Positions 35,813 to 45,800 of a stretch of DNA of 64,000 bases are shown here, in pieces. The stretch lies in NCBI GenBank assembly GCA_030530775.1, contig JAUMUG010000005.1, forward strand, positions 202,286-266,285. Reading direction: 5' to 3'. How positions within the stretch are numbered: the stretch's first letter is position 1; every line of letters begins with the position of its first letter. The notes under the pieces are model-generated. The model had not been told where the DNA came from. It did no database searches and was given only the letters and a program-made list of their open reading frames with translations. A program made the position numbers and the translations under genes. This stretch comes from Lautropia sp. (GTDB lineage: Bacteria; Pseudomonadota; Gammaproteobacteria; Burkholderiales; Burkholderiaceae_E).

Positions 35813-36970
35813 ATGAAATCCGTCATTCGACCCCGTTTGCTGCCATGGCTGGCAACCGCCTTTCTGTTGGCTGGTTGTGACACCGTGCTGCTGAACCCGT
35901 CGGGCTACATCGCCCTGCAGCAGCGCGACCTGATCTACATTTCCACCGGTCTGATGTTGTTGGTCATCGTTCCGGTGATCATCCTGACCCTGCTGTTCGC
36001 ATGGCGCTATCGGGCAGGCAATGTCACGGCACGCTACGAACCGGACTGGCATCATTCCAACAAGATCGAAGCGGTCGTCTGGACCATTCCGATCATCATC
36101 ATCATCATCCTGGGCACCATCACCTGGATCACCACTCACAAGCTCGACCCTTTCCGTCCGCTGGAGGAGATCGAAGCAGGACGGCCCGTACCGGCCGGCG
36201 TCGAGCCGCTGGAAATCCAGGTCGTCGCCATGGACTGGAAATGGCTGTTCATCTACCCGGAACAGGGTATCGCCCTGGTGAACGAAGCGGCGGCCCCGGT
36301 CGATCGTCCGGTGCGCTTCAAGATCACCTCCACCTCGGTGATGAACTCCTTTTTCATTCCAGCCATGGCCGGCATGATCTATGCCATGCCCGGCATGGAA
36401 AGCCATCTCAATGCCATCATCAACAAAGCCGGCACTTATGATGGCCTGTCGGCCAATTACAGCGGTGCAGGCTTTTCGCACATGCGTTTCAAGTTTCATG
36501 GCCTGTCCGATCGAGACTTCGATGCCTGGGTCGAGAAAGTGAAGTCCGCTGACCGGTCCCTGTCGCGTCAACGCTATCTGGAACTGGCGCGCCCCAGCGA
36601 AAAAGTGCCACCGACCTATTTCGCCAGCGTCGATCCACGGCTGTTCGACCGCATCCGTCATCGATGCGTCGAGCCGGATCGCATGTGCATGGATATGATC
36701 ATGGCCATCGACAAACAGGGGGGGCTGGGCATTCTGGGCGTCGACGGCGTGGCCAGCGAAGCGCTGAATCAGCCCAAGCACCGTGGTGAGCTGCCGCTTT
36801 ATCGCACCTACGTGTCCGAGGCGCTGTGCGCACCGATGGTGTCGACGTTCACTCCCGCTCCGGTCGAGACGGCCCCGGCGTCAGGCCGGTCGCCTGCTGC
36901 CGTCCGGGAGCAGGCACCGCAGCAAGCCGAACCGGGGCCGGCCACCGAAGCGGCGCCGGCGGCACTGTGA
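35813..36970 (+). CDS. cyoA: Cytochrome bo3 ubiquinol oxidase subunit II
   Basis: 385-residue CyoA. It has a lipoprotein signal with lipobox LLAGC, two transmembrane helices (about 40-62 and 85-107) and a periplasmic cupredoxin domain (VVAMDWKWLFIYPEQGIA, then SVMNSFFIPAMAGMIYAMPGM). The Cu-A ligands of cytochrome oxidases are missing as expected for a quinol oxidase. The C-terminus has a Pro/Ala/Glu-rich tail beyond the usual end. First gene of cyoABCD. Confidence 0.95.
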   Translation: MKSVIRPRLLPWLATAFLLAGCDTVLLNPSGYIALQQRDLIYISTGLMLLVIVPVIILTLLFAWRYRAGNVTARYEPDWHHSNKIEAVVWTIPIIIIIILGTITWITTHKLDPFRPLEEIEAGRPVPAGVEPLEIQVVAMDWKWLFIYPEQGIALVNEAAAPVDRPVRFKITSTSVMNSFFIPAMAGMIYAMPGMESHLNAIINKAGTYDGLSANYSGAGFSHMRFKFHGLSDRDFDAWVEKVKSADRSLSRQRYLELARPSEKVPPTYFASVDPRLFDRIRHRCVEPDRMCMDMIMAIDKQGGLGILGVDGVASEALNQPKHRGELPLYRTYVSEALCAPMVSTFTPAPVETAPASGRSPAAVREQAPQQAEPGPATEAAPAAL

Positions 36971-37079
36971 TTCCGGCCGGTGCAGCCCTCCAGGGGCCGC
37001 ACCGGCCTGTCCTTGTCCGTTCGTTTTCCCTCGTACCTGAATGCAGCCAGGCATTCAGGCAAACAGCGAAGAAATCACG

Positions 37080-39083
37080 ATGTTCGACCTATCCGATCCC
37101 GCCAAGTTGATTTTCGGGCGCCTGTCCTGGGAGGCCATCCCACTGCATGAGCCGATTCTGATCGTGACGTTCATCGCCGTCATGCTCGGCGGCCTGGCGT
37201 TGCTTGGCGCGCTCACCTATTTCAAGGCATGGGGGCCGCTGTGGCGTAATTGGTTCACCAGCATCGACCACAAGAAGATCGGCATCATGTATATCGTACT
37301 GGCCATCATCATGCTGCTGCGCGGCTTTGCCGATGCACTGATGATGCGTCTGCAGCAGGCGATGGCCTTCGGTGGTTCCGAAGGCTATCTGCCACCGCAT
37401 CACTACGACCAGATCTTCACAGCCCACGGCGTGATCATGATTTTCTTCGTGGCGATGCCCTTCGTGACCGGCTTCATGAACTACGTGGTGCCGCTGCAGA
37501 TCGGTGCGCGCGACGTGGCTTTCCCTTTCCTCAACAATTTCAGTTTCTGGATGACCGCCTTCGGTGCCGTATTGGTGATGATTTCACTGTTCGTCGGTGA
37601 ATTCTCCACGGCAGGCTGGCTGGCCTATCCACCGCTGTCGGGCATCGAGTTCAGCCCCGGTGTGGGGATGGACTATTACATATGGGCACTGCAGATCGCC
37701 GGGGTCGGGACACTGCTGTCCGGTGTCAACCTGATCGTCACCATCGTCAAGATGCGTGCGCCCGGCATGCCGATGATGAAGATGCCGGTGTTCACCTGGA
37801 CGGCCTTCTGCGCCAACGTGTTGATCGTGCTGATCTTCCCGGTGCTGACCGCCACACTCGGCCTGCTGTCGCTCGATCGCTATGTCGGCACCAACTTCTT
37901 CACGAACGATCTGGGCGGCAACGCCATGATGTACGTGAACCTGATCTGGATCTGGGGGCACCCCGAGGTCTATATCCTGATCCTGCCCGCCTTCGGCATC
38001 TTCTCCGAGGTGGTGGCCACCTATTGCGGCAAACGGCTGTTCGGTTATACCTCGATGGTGTATGCGACCACCTGCATCATGGTGCTGTCCTATCTGGTCT
38101 GGCTGCACCATTTCTTCACCATGGGCTCGGGCGCCAGCGTCAACACCTTCTTCGGTATCGCCACGATGATCATCTCGATCCCGACCGGGGCCAAGATTTT
38201 CAACTGGTTGTTCACCATGTACCGGGGGCGTATCCGCTTCGAGGTGCCCATGTACTGGACGATCGGTTTCATGGTCACCTTCGTCATCGGGGGCATGACC
38301 GGCGTGATGCTGGCCATTCCGGCGGCCGACTTTGTGCTGCACAACAGCTTGTTCCTGATCGCCCACTTCCACAACGTCATCATCGGTGGCGTGGTGTTCG
38401 GCATGTTCGCCGGCATCGGCTATTGGTTCCCCAAAGCCTTCGGCTATCGGCTCGATCCGTTCTGGGGCAAGTGCTCGTTCTGGTGCTGGCTGATCGGTTT
38501 CTATGTGGCCTTCATGCCGATCTATGTGCTGGGCTTCATGGGCATCACCCGCCGGGTCAGTCAGTTCGATGATGCATCGCTGCAGATCTGGTTCCAGGTC
38601 GCTGCGGTGGGGGCTTTCCTGATCCTGCTCGGCATCGTCTCCTTCGTCATCCAGCTGGTGGTCAGCTACCTGAAGCGTGATTCGTTGCGCGACGAGACCG
38701 GCGATCCCTGGAACGGCCGCACGCTCGAATGGTCGACCTCGTCGCCACCGCCCGACTACAACTTTGCGTTCACCCCGGTGGTGCACAGTATCGATGCCTG
38801 GTGGGACATGAAGAAGAACGGCTATGTCCGTCCGACCGAGGGCTTCATCCCGATCCACATGCCGAAGAACACCTCGGCCGGCTTCATCGTGGCAGCCCTC
38901 AGCGCGCTGTGTGGCTTTGCGCTGATCTGGCACATGTGGCTGGTGGCCGGCGCAAGCTTCCTGGTCATGCTGATCGCGGTCATCGTCCATACCTTCGACT
39001 ACGAGCGTGACTACTACATCCCGGCAGCAGATGTGGTTCGTACCGAGGCGGCCCGCACGCGAATCCTCGCGGACAACGCCTGA
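37080..39083 (+). CDS. cyoB: Cytochrome bo3 ubiquinol oxidase subunit I
   Basis: 667-residue catalytic heme-copper subunit with about 15 membrane helices. Visible elements are [13 protein letters not shown], the low-spin heme His in [33 protein letters not shown] (His-Tyr of the CuB site and the proton-channel Glu), the CuB pair in WLHHFFTMG, and [13 protein letters not shown] (heme ligands). It pumps protons while reducing oxygen with ubiquinol electrons. The start is set at [10 protein letters not shown]. Confidence 0.97.
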   Translation: MFDLSDPAKLIFGRLSWEAIPLHEPILIVTFIAVMLGGLALLGALTYFKAWGPLWRNWFTSIDHKKIGIMYIVLAIIMLLRGFADALMMRLQQAMAFGGSEGYLPPHHYDQIFTAHGVIMIFFVAMPFVTGFMNYVVPLQIGARDVAFPFLNNFSFWMTAFGAVLVMISLFVGEFSTAGWLAYPPLSGIEFSPGVGMDYYIWALQIAGVGTLLSGVNLIVTIVKMRAPGMPMMKMPVFTWTAFCANVLIVLIFPVLTATLGLLSLDRYVGTNFFTNDLGGNAMMYVNLIWIWGHPEVYILILPAFGIFSEVVATYCGKRLFGYTSMVYATTCIMVLSYLVWLHHFFTMGSGASVNTFFGIATMIISIPTGAKIFNWLFTMYRGRIRFEVPMYWTIGFMVTFVIGGMTGVMLAIPAADFVLHNSLFLIAHFHNVIIGGVVFGMFAGIGYWFPKAFGYRLDPFWGKCSFWCWLIGFYVAFMPIYVLGFMGITRRVSQFDDASLQIWFQVAAVGAFLILLGIVSFVIQLVVSYLKRDSLRDETGDPWNGRTLEWSTSSPPPDYNFAFTPVVHSIDAWWDMKKNGYVRPTEGFIPIHMPKNTSAGFIVAALSALCGFALIWHMWLVAGASFLVMLIAVIVHTFDYERDYYIPAADVVRTEAARTRILADNA

Positions 39084-39118
39084 TCCCCCGTTCCTGTCAT
39101 TCGTATCCGGCACTCGAC

Positions 39119-39757
39119 ATGAGCATTGCAACCATTCACCCCGGCGGACCGCCCCCCCAGGTCGGAGATCGCCCCTACCACATGACCGAAGAGCATCATC
39201 CGCAGAACGGAACGATACTCGGGTTCTGGATCTACCTGATGAGCGACTGTCTGATCTTCGCCTGCCTGTTCGCAGTGCATGGCGTGGTCGGCAGAAACTA
39301 TGCAGCCGGCCCTTCGGGGGCCGAGCTGTTCGATCTGGGGCTGGTCGCGCTCAATACCGCCATGCTGCTGCTGTCGTCGATCACCTATGGCTTTGCCATG
39401 TCGTCGATGCAGCGTCGCAAGCTGAAGGGCACCGTCGGGTGGCTGGTGGCCACTGGTCTGTTCGGTCTGGCCTTCCTGGCCATCGAACTCTATGAATTCG
39501 CCCACCTGATCCATCTGGGGGCCACCCCGCAGCGCAGTGCCTTCCTGTCGTCCTTCTTCACCCTGGTCGGCACCCACGGTCTGCACGTCACCTTCGGTGT
39601 CGTCTGGTTGGTCGTGCTGGTGTTTCAGCTGCGTCGTCATGGTCTCATCGAGGCCAACCGTCGTCGTGTCACGTGCCTGTCGATGTTCTGGCATTTCCTG
39701 GACGTGGTCTGGATCGGTGTTTTCTCCTTTGTCTATCTGATGGGGGTTCTGCAATGA
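39119..39757 (+). CDS. cyoC: Cytochrome bo3 ubiquinol oxidase subunit III
   Basis: 212-residue CyoC with five membrane helices. Family stretches are LGFWIYLMSDCLIFACLFA, LEAIELYEFAHL-type FLAIELYEFAHLI, and SFFTLVGTHGLHVTFGVVWL. The last codons overlap the cyoD start (ATGA), so the two are translationally coupled. Confidence 0.96.
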   Translation: MSIATIHPGGPPPQVGDRPYHMTEEHHPQNGTILGFWIYLMSDCLIFACLFAVHGVVGRNYAAGPSGAELFDLGLVALNTAMLLLSSITYGFAMSSMQRRKLKGTVGWLVATGLFGLAFLAIELYEFAHLIHLGATPQRSAFLSSFFTLVGTHGLHVTFGVVWLVVLVFQLRRHGLIEANRRRVTCLSMFWHFLDVVWIGVFSFVYLMGVLQ

Positions 39758-40155
39758 GCACGGCAAATCATCGGCATTCGACCGTCGGCCATGCGGCCCA
39801 CCACGATGGACATGAGGACGAAGAACTGCACGTCAGCACGCGTGAATACGTCACCGGTTTCGTGTTGTCCGTCATCCTGACGGCCATTCCCTTTGCGATG
39901 GTGATGGGCAAGTGGGTCCAGAAAGCGGCCGCTGCGGCTTACTGGATTCTGGGGCTGGGCGCCATCCAGATCGTGGTGCACATGGTCTACTTCCTGCACA
40001 TGAACCGCAAGGCGCAGGGCGGGTGGACCTTGATGGCCCTGATGTTCACCGTACTGATGGTGATCATCACCCTGGCTGGTTCGCTGTGGGTCATGTTCCA
40101 TCTCGATGCCAACCTGATGCCGGAAGGTGCGCACGACGTGCGCATCCGGCCCTGA
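39754..40155 (+). CDS. cyoD: Cytochrome bo3 ubiquinol oxidase subunit IV
   Basis: 133 residues, three membrane helices (YVTGFVLSVILTAIPFAMVM; AYWILGLGAIQIVVHMVYFLHM; LMALMFTVLMVIITLAGSLWVM) after a His-rich N-terminus. The ATG overlaps the cyoC stop. It closes the cyoABCD set; heme O synthase (cyoE) does not follow. Confidence 0.95.
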   Translation: MSTANHRHSTVGHAAHHDGHEDEELHVSTREYVTGFVLSVILTAIPFAMVMGKWVQKAAAAAYWILGLGAIQIVVHMVYFLHMNRKAQGGWTLMALMFTVLMVIITLAGSLWVMFHLDANLMPEGAHDVRIRP

Positions 40156-40243
40156 ACCCGGATACGGTCCAGTCGGGTCTGATGGGTCCGATGCTCCGGC
40201 TGCCTCCGCGCCGCCGGGCTTTCGGCACACCGATGTACGCCAA

Positions 40244-41113
40244 ATGTCGGAACCCTCTTTCGATTCCCCGCCACGACGGCGCCCGGTCTTCGTGCGTATC
40301 CTCGCCTGGGTCTTTCTGGGCCTGTTGCTGCTGACTTTCCTGTCGCTGGGCACCTGGCAGGTCGAGCGCCTGGCCTGGAAACGCGATCTGATCGCCCGCG
40401 TCGATGCCCGCATCCATGCGCCACCGGTGTCGGCACCTCCACCCGAGCAGTGGGCTTCGGTCAGCACGGCACGGGATGAATACCGGCATGTACGGCTGCG
40501 TGGCCGGCTGCTGAACGACCAGGAAACCCTGGTGCAGGCTTCCAGCGCGCTCGGGGCAGGGTACTGGGTGCTGGTGCCGGTCGAAACCCGCGATGGTGCC
40601 ATCGTCATGGTGAACCGGGGCTTCGTGCCGCCCGAACGCAGTCGTCCCGGGCAGCGGGCGTCTGCCGATGCGGCATCATCGTCCGACGCCTGGGTCGAGG
40701 TGGTCGGTCTGCTGCGCATGCCGGAGCCCGGTGGCGCCTTTCTGCGCAGCAACGATCCCGACGCCGATCGCTGGTATTCCCGCGATGTGCAGGCCATCGC
40801 CACTCGGCGCGGGCTGGCAGTGGGCCGGGTCGCCCCGTATTTCATCGATCTGACCCAGGCGCCGGAAATACTGCCCGGTCTCGATGCACCGCTGTCCGAA
40901 GTGCCACGCTGGCAGCCGCCGCCCGTCAGCAGTGGCGAAATCGCCATCATCCGCTGGGCCGAACGTCGACCCAAACGGTTTCCCATGCCCGGGCTGACGG
41001 TCGTGTCCTTCAACGACAACCATCTGATGTACGCCATCACCTGGTATGGACTGGCTCTGATGGTGCTGGTGGCAGGCTGGTTGCTCTGGCGCGAACAGCG
41101 GCGGGCCGGATGA
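40244..41113 (+). CDS. SURF1 family oxidase assembly protein
   Basis: 289 residues with a membrane helix at each end (about 16-36 and 262-282) enclosing a periplasmic domain, the SURF1 layout. Signatures are LLLLTFLSLGTWQVERLAWKRDLIARVD, VMVNRGFVPPERSRPG, and the C-terminal NDNHLMYAITWYGLALMVLVAG. SURF1 proteins help insert heme into oxidase subunit I. The start MSEPSFDSPPRR is chosen 88 bases after cyoD; the longer frame overlaps cyoD. It takes the place where cyoE is common. Confidence 0.93.
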   Translation: MSEPSFDSPPRRRPVFVRILAWVFLGLLLLTFLSLGTWQVERLAWKRDLIARVDARIHAPPVSAPPPEQWASVSTARDEYRHVRLRGRLLNDQETLVQASSALGAGYWVLVPVETRDGAIVMVNRGFVPPERSRPGQRASADAASSSDAWVEVVGLLRMPEPGGAFLRSNDPDADRWYSRDVQAIATRRGLAVGRVAPYFIDLTQAPEILPGLDAPLSEVPRWQPPPVSSGEIAIIRWAERRPKRFPMPGLTVVSFNDNHLMYAITWYGLALMVLVAGWLLWREQRRAG

Positions 41114-41694
41114 TGTCGCGGCCGGCTTTGCGACGACGGCAAAGGTGGGTGGCGAAGGCCGTGTGCCGAAGCGGCTGCGCGTACCGGTTTCGGATTCGGG
41201 CACGAATCGTGCCGGCCGGTCGAGCTCACGAGCTCAAAGCGCACCGACTTCGAGTTCGGGGATGAAGTGCTGCTGGACGAAGCGTAGGCCGCTGGCCGCC
41301 CCGATCCGATCGTTTGCCGCAGGGGCGGGGATGCCGGCTTCGGGTATTCCCCGCCGGCATCACGGAACAGTCGCTGTCAAAACGTTCTAAACTCTCGGGC
41401 TTGCACGGTGGCTCCTTTCGCGCCGGCCATGGCTTTCCCGGGCCATCGCGCGCCGCGCAGGCAGCCAGCAAACCGTGTGCCAGCGAGCTTCTCGAAAATC
41501 CTCGCCGTCAGATCGTGCCGGCCCGTCTGCATTGCATGAGCCGGTTTGCCCGCGGCGGCCAAACCGCGGTCCACGCCCGTGCCGGGCGCAAGCCTGCGTG
41601 CGCTGTGCGGTCGCGATGCCGAAGCATGCGTCGATCCCGCGGACTCGGTTGTTCGGAAGCTCGCTGCTGACAGGAAACTTTGGAGAGCGAGTAA
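41114..41694. other. Intergenic region before the AGCS symporter gene
   Basis: About 580 bases with no supported gene. An inverted repeat GATGCCGGC / GCCGGCATC lies at 41330-41361 and may terminate the cyo transcript. A glycine riboswitch often precedes such symporters, but its GCCGAAGG-type core was not found. GGAG stands about ten bases before the symporter ATG. Confidence 0.45.
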
Positions 41695-43035
41695 ATGGAA
41701 GAACTGCAAAAGTTTTTCGACTGGCTGGGCGAATATGTCTGGGGAGCGCCCATGTTGGTGCTGTTGGTCGGCACGGGGATCTATCTGTCATTGCGTCTGC
41801 TGTTTCTGCAGGTGACGATGCTGCCCTTTGCGCTGAAACAGGCATTTTCTCCTCATCACGACAAGGACCATGAAGGCGATATTTCGCACTTCGGTGCGCT
41901 GATGACGGCCCTGTCCGCCACCATCGGCACCGGCAATATCGCAGGCGTGGCCACTGCGGTCGTTTCCGGGGGGCCCGGGGCCGTGTTCTGGATGTGGATG
42001 ACGGCTTTCTTTGGTATGGCAACCAAGTATGCGGAAGGCATCCTGGCCGTCAAATTCCGGGTGCAGAACGAAAAGGGTGAAATGTCCGGTGGTCCGATGT
42101 ACTACATCGAGCGCGGGCTCGGCATGAAATGGTTGGCCCTGCTGTTCGCCTTGTTCGGTATGCTGGCCTCTTTCGGTATCGGCAGCTCAGTGCAGGCCAA
42201 CTCGGTGGCGCAGGCCATCGAAAGCAGCTTCTCGGTCAACCCCTGGATCACCGGAGTCGTGCTGACCGTCTTCACGGGCATCGTGATTCTGGGCGGTATC
42301 AAGAGCATCGCCAAGGCTTCCTCTCTGATCGTGCCTTTCATGGCGATCGTCTATGTCCTGGGCGGCGTGGCCATCATCCTGTTGCACCTCGACAAAGTCA
42401 TCCCCGCGATCGAAACGATCTTCCGTTCCGCCTTTGGTCTGGATGCCGTCGTGGGGGGCGCCATCGGTTCGGCCATTCGTTATGGCGTGGCGCGGGGCGT
42501 CTTCTCCAACGAAGCGGGCATGGGTTCGGCTCCCATCGCCGCTGCCGCAGCCAAGACCGACCATCCGGCCCGTCAGGCAATGGTCTCGATGACCGGCACC
42601 TTCCTCGATACCATCGTGGTCTGCAGCATCACCGGCGTCGTGCTGGTGATCGGCGGGATGTACACCACGGGCACGAGTGGAGCGGCCCTCACCACACAGA
42701 CCTTCAATGAATTGCTGCCCGGGCCGGGTGGTTGGCTGGTGACCTTCGGACTGGTCTTCTTCGCCTATTCCACCATCCTGGGTTGGTGCTACTACGGCGA
42801 AAAGTGTGCCTCCTACCTGGGCGGTGACGGCATCATGCCGGTGTTCCGCGTCGTCTACGTGGTGTCGGTGCTGCTGGGCTCGGGGGTCGACCTCGGTCTG
42901 GTCTGGGCCGCATCCGATGTGTTCAACGGCCTGATGGCGATTCCCAACCTGATCGCACTGGTGCTGCTGGCCGGCGTGGTCGTCTCCGAAACCAAGGATT
43001 TCATCGCCAAACGCCGCAGTGGCGAGCTGCCCTGA
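41695..43035 (+). CDS. Alanine/glycine:cation symporter (AGCS family)
   Basis: 446-residue inner-membrane sodium or proton symporter. Family motifs are ALMTALSATIGTGNIAGVATAVVSGGPGAVFWMW, EMSGGPMYYIERGLG, GVARGVFSNEAGMGSAPIAAAAAKT and FFAYSTILGWCYYGEK, with about 11 membrane segments. The substrate within the small neutral amino acids (alanine or glycine, sometimes glutamine) is not decidable. Confidence 0.95.
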   Translation: MEELQKFFDWLGEYVWGAPMLVLLVGTGIYLSLRLLFLQVTMLPFALKQAFSPHHDKDHEGDISHFGALMTALSATIGTGNIAGVATAVVSGGPGAVFWMWMTAFFGMATKYAEGILAVKFRVQNEKGEMSGGPMYYIERGLGMKWLALLFALFGMLASFGIGSSVQANSVAQAIESSFSVNPWITGVVLTVFTGIVILGGIKSIAKASSLIVPFMAIVYVLGGVAIILLHLDKVIPAIETIFRSAFGLDAVVGGAIGSAIRYGVARGVFSNEAGMGSAPIAAAAAKTDHPARQAMVSMTGTFLDTIVVCSITGVVLVIGGMYTTGTSGAALTTQTFNELLPGPGGWLVTFGLVFFAYSTILGWCYYGEKCASYLGGDGIMPVFRVVYVVSVLLGSGVDLGLVWAASDVFNGLMAIPNLIALVLLAGVVVSETKDFIAKRRSGELP

Positions 43036-43143
43036 TCCAGCGTGGCCCGGCACGCCGGGGCGCGGGCTTCGACCGGATCGATCGGATGCCGGATGAGATG
43101 CGCGATTCATCCGGCATCCGTCCGTGCGGACGTATACGTAGAT

Positions 43144-43173
43144 GTGGACGTGGACGTGGACGCCGACGCCGAC
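43144..43173 (+). repeat. Short tandem hexanucleotides upstream of feoA
   Basis: Three GTGGAC units followed by GCCGAC units. They lie about 200 bases before feoA, outside any supported gene. Confidence 0.7.
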
Positions 43174-43304
43174 GGCATCGGTGCATGCCTGGAGATGCAG
43201 GCCCTGTCGCGACGCGTTTCGTGGCGCCCTTCCTCCTATTCGATCGGCGGCGCCGACCACCAAGGTGGAATACACCCGATAGCCGAGTTGAAACCCGGGG
43301 TTTG

Positions 43305-43330
43305 TTTGCAAATCATTGTCGTTAGCATTA
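43305..43330. promoter_or_regulatory. Possible Fur box upstream of feoA
   Basis: TTTGCAAATCATTGTCGTTAGC resembles a degenerate Fur site (ATCATT-type half sites) about 50-75 bases before feoA. Iron repression of feo operons by Fur is well established; this particular match is loose. Confidence 0.4.
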
Positions 43331-43377
43331 GAGTGGCCCCAAATAAGCAAGTATCGTAAATCATCCGGATTCAGATC

Positions 43378-43641
43378 ATGGCTGTCATTCCATTGACCGA
43401 ACTGACTCAAGGCGCACAAGCGCACATCGATTCCATCGTTCCCAACACTGATTTTGGCGATCTGGACTCGATCGTCACGCGGCGCTTGGGCGATCTGGGC
43501 TTTTCCGATGGGGTGCCCCTGCTGCTGGTCGCCAAAGGGGTTCTGGGCAAGGGGCCATTCGCCGTGCGTCTGGGCAATCAGTCCCAGTTTGCGCTGCGCG
43601 AGCCCGAAGCCGACAAGATACTGTGTCGCATCGAGATATAG
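43378..43641 (+). CDS. feoA: Ferrous iron transport protein A
   Basis: 87-residue SH3-like FeoA. Recognised by MAVIPLTELTQGAQAHID, the central RRLGDLGFSDGVPLLLVAKG and the C-terminal FALREPEADKILCRI, which matches the usual LRxxEAxxIxV ending. It accompanies FeoB, probably as a cytosolic regulator of its GTPase. It starts the feoA-feoB-Cys-rich gene set. Confidence 0.94.
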   Translation: MAVIPLTELTQGAQAHIDSIVPNTDFGDLDSIVTRRLGDLGFSDGVPLLLVAKGVLGKGPFAVRLGNQSQFALREPEADKILCRIEI

Positions 43642-43767
43642 CCGATGTCTTGCAGCAGAGGAGACACGCGGACCGGGCATGCAGGCATCCATGTGCAGGG
43701 CCCTGGCCGTGCCGTCGCAACGGCAGTCACGCCATCACTCATGCTCTAGAAAAATATCGGTTACATC

Positions 43768-45630
43768 ATGAAGGTCACCCGCTTTGCCTTGCTGGGCGCT
43801 CCCAACTGCGGAAAGACCGTTCTGTTCAACGGTCTGACCGGCTCGAATGCCAAAGTGGCCAACTACGCCGGCGTGACTGTCGACCGACGTGAAGGCCCCT
43901 TCGTCGATGATCCTTCCATTCACATCATCGACCTGCCCGGTACTTACAGCTTACGTACCACCAGTCCGGACGAGGCCGTGGCCCGTGATTCCGTGCTCGG
44001 AAATCTGGGTGAGCGTCCCGATGGTGTCATCGCCGTGGCCGATGCGACCAACCTGCGTATGACGCTTCGGATGATGCTGGAGTTGAAGACCCTCGGTCTG
44101 CCGATGGTGGTGTCGCTGAATCTGTCCGACGTGGCCTATGCACGGGGCTTGCGCATCGACGTCAAGAAACTCAGCGAACTGCTCGGGGTGCCGGTGCTCG
44201 AAACCATCGCCATCAGCCGCAACGGTATCCGTGCCGTCTGTCTGGAAGTGAGCCGGATGCCCCGCGATGGTGCCAGGACCGTCGATGCCGCCGAGGCGGC
44301 AAGAACGCTGGAGGCGTTGGACAGCAACCAGCTCTATGCTCGGGTCGAAGAGATCCTGAAGCAGGTGGTACGCACCGAAATGAGTCTGCCGGCCTGGCAC
44401 CGCAGGCTCGACCAGCTCGTGCTGCATCCAGTCTGGGGCATGTTGATTCTGCTGCTCGTCCTGATGGTCGTGTTCCAGGCCGTCTATGCCTGGGCCGAAC
44501 CCTTGATGGACGCCATCGAGGGCGGTTTCGGCATCCTCGGCGAATGGGTGCAGGCCTACATGGCCGAAGGCATGCTCAGAGATTTGCTGGTCGACGGGGT
44601 GATTGCCGGTCTGGGCAGTGTGTTGGTCTTTCTGCCGCAAATCACCATCCTGTTTGCCTTCATCCTGTTGCTCGAAGATTCCGGCTACCTGCCACGGGCC
44701 GCATTCCTGCTCGACAATCTGCTGTCCAAGAGTGGTCTGTCCGGCCGTGCGTTCATTCCGCTGCTGTCGAGCTTCGCCTGCGCGGTGCCAGCCGTCATGT
44801 CTGCACGCACCATCCACGACCCACGTGAACGGATCGTCGCCATCGCCATCGCACCGATGCTGACCTGTTCGGCACGCCTGCCGATCTATGCGTTGATCAT
44901 CGCCGCCATCATTCCTCGACAGGAGGTCTGGGGCCTGTTCAACCTGCAGGGGCTGACGCTGTTCGGCCTGTATCTGGCCGGTATCGTTTCGGCGGGGCTG
45001 ACGGCCTACGTGCTCAAGCGCATGGCGCGCAGCAAGGGCAACATCCGACAATTTCCGCTGCTGATGGAACTGCCCACCTTCCGCGTGCCCAACTTCAAGC
45101 ACATCATCACCAGCCTCTGGGATCGCGTCAAAGCCTTCCTGAAGCGGGCCGGTACGGTGATCTTCGCCATGAGCGTAGTGTTGTGGGCGCTGGTCAGTTT
45201 CCCCGGCGCGCCCGAAGGTGCGACCGGTCCGGCCATCGATTACAGCCTTGCCGGCACACTGGGCCATCTGATCCAGCCCCTGTTCGCTCCGCTCGGTTTC
45301 ACCTGGCAGATGTGCATTGCGATGATTCCCGGCATCGCCGCGCGTGAAGTGGTCGTGGCCGCGCTGGGTACGGTCTATGCCGTTGGCGCCGACGCCGAGG
45401 ACGCGGTGCAGAACGCACTGATTCCGATCGTGCACGACAATTGGGGCTTGCCGACCGCCTTTGCTTTCCTGGGTTGGTACATCTACGCACCCATGTGCCT
45501 GGCCACACTGGCGGTCATCAAGCGTGAGACCAAATCGTCCAAGGTGACCTGGATGATCGCGGGCGGTCTGTTCGTCTGGGCTTACATCTTTGCCATGATC
45601 GTCTACCAAGTCACTTCGAGGATTCTGTGA
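43768..45630 (+). CDS. feoB: Ferrous iron transporter FeoB
   Basis: 620-residue Fe(II) transporter. The N-terminal G domain has P-loop GAPNCGKT at residues 8-15, DRREG (switch), DLPGTYSLRTTSPDE and NLSD as the G4 motif. A helical spacer follows to about residue 210. The membrane part has two gates, the first around FLPQITILFAFILLLEDSGYLPRAAFLLD with the conserved LLSSFACAVPAVMSARTI. This length is shorter than E. coli FeoB (773), as in many betaproteobacteria. The stop overlaps the next start. Confidence 0.96.
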   Translation: MKVTRFALLGAPNCGKTVLFNGLTGSNAKVANYAGVTVDRREGPFVDDPSIHIIDLPGTYSLRTTSPDEAVARDSVLGNLGERPDGVIAVADATNLRMTLRMMLELKTLGLPMVVSLNLSDVAYARGLRIDVKKLSELLGVPVLETIAISRNGIRAVCLEVSRMPRDGARTVDAAEAARTLEALDSNQLYARVEEILKQVVRTEMSLPAWHRRLDQLVLHPVWGMLILLLVLMVVFQAVYAWAEPLMDAIEGGFGILGEWVQAYMAEGMLRDLLVDGVIAGLGSVLVFLPQITILFAFILLLEDSGYLPRAAFLLDNLLSKSGLSGRAFIPLLSSFACAVPAVMSARTIHDPRERIVAIAIAPMLTCSARLPIYALIIAAIIPRQEVWGLFNLQGLTLFGLYLAGIVSAGLTAYVLKRMARSKGNIRQFPLLMELPTFRVPNFKHIITSLWDRVKAFLKRAGTVIFAMSVVLWALVSFPGAPEGATGPAIDYSLAGTLGHLIQPLFAPLGFTWQMCIAMIPGIAAREVVVAALGTVYAVGADAEDAVQNALIPIVHDNWGLPTAFAFLGWYIYAPMCLATLAVIKRETKSSKVTWMIAGGLFVWAYIFAMIVYQVTSRIL

Positions 45631-45782
45631 TGCTGGACAACATCATCGTTGGCGCCATCGTCGTCGTCGCAGCGGTTTATATCCTGCGCAAATTCTTCTT
45701 CACCGGCAAAAACAGCGGTGACACCGGCTGTGGCAGATGTGGCGGTTGCAGCGGCAGCAAAAGCGGCGGCGGCTGTCACTGA
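45630..45782 (+). CDS. FeoB-associated Cys-rich membrane peptide
   Basis: A 50-residue gene whose ATG overlaps the feoB TGA. One N-terminal membrane helix (IIVGAIVVVAAVYILRKFFF) is followed by a Gly/Ser tail with four Cys in CGRCGGCSGS and a final GCH. This is the layout of the FeoB_associated Cys-rich family that replaces FeoC in many bacteria; the Cys may bind iron or an Fe-S cluster. Confidence 0.9.
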   Translation: MLDNIIVGAIVVVAAVYILRKFFFTGKNSGDTGCGRCGGCSGSKSGGGCH

Positions 45783-45800
45783 GATGGGCCGCACGGGGCC

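Noticed and set aside
37584..39131. A 515-codon minus-strand frame over cyoB
   Set aside because: It is antisense shadow of a certain gene, rich in His, Gln and Asp, with no domain.
41114..41694. Possible glycine riboswitch upstream of the AGCS symporter
   Set aside because: The conserved core (GCCGAAGG-type with GGAGAG/CTCTC pairing) is not present.
42187..43692. A 501-codon minus-strand frame over the AGCS symporter and feoA
   Set aside because: It overlaps two certain genes on the other strand and has shadow-type composition.
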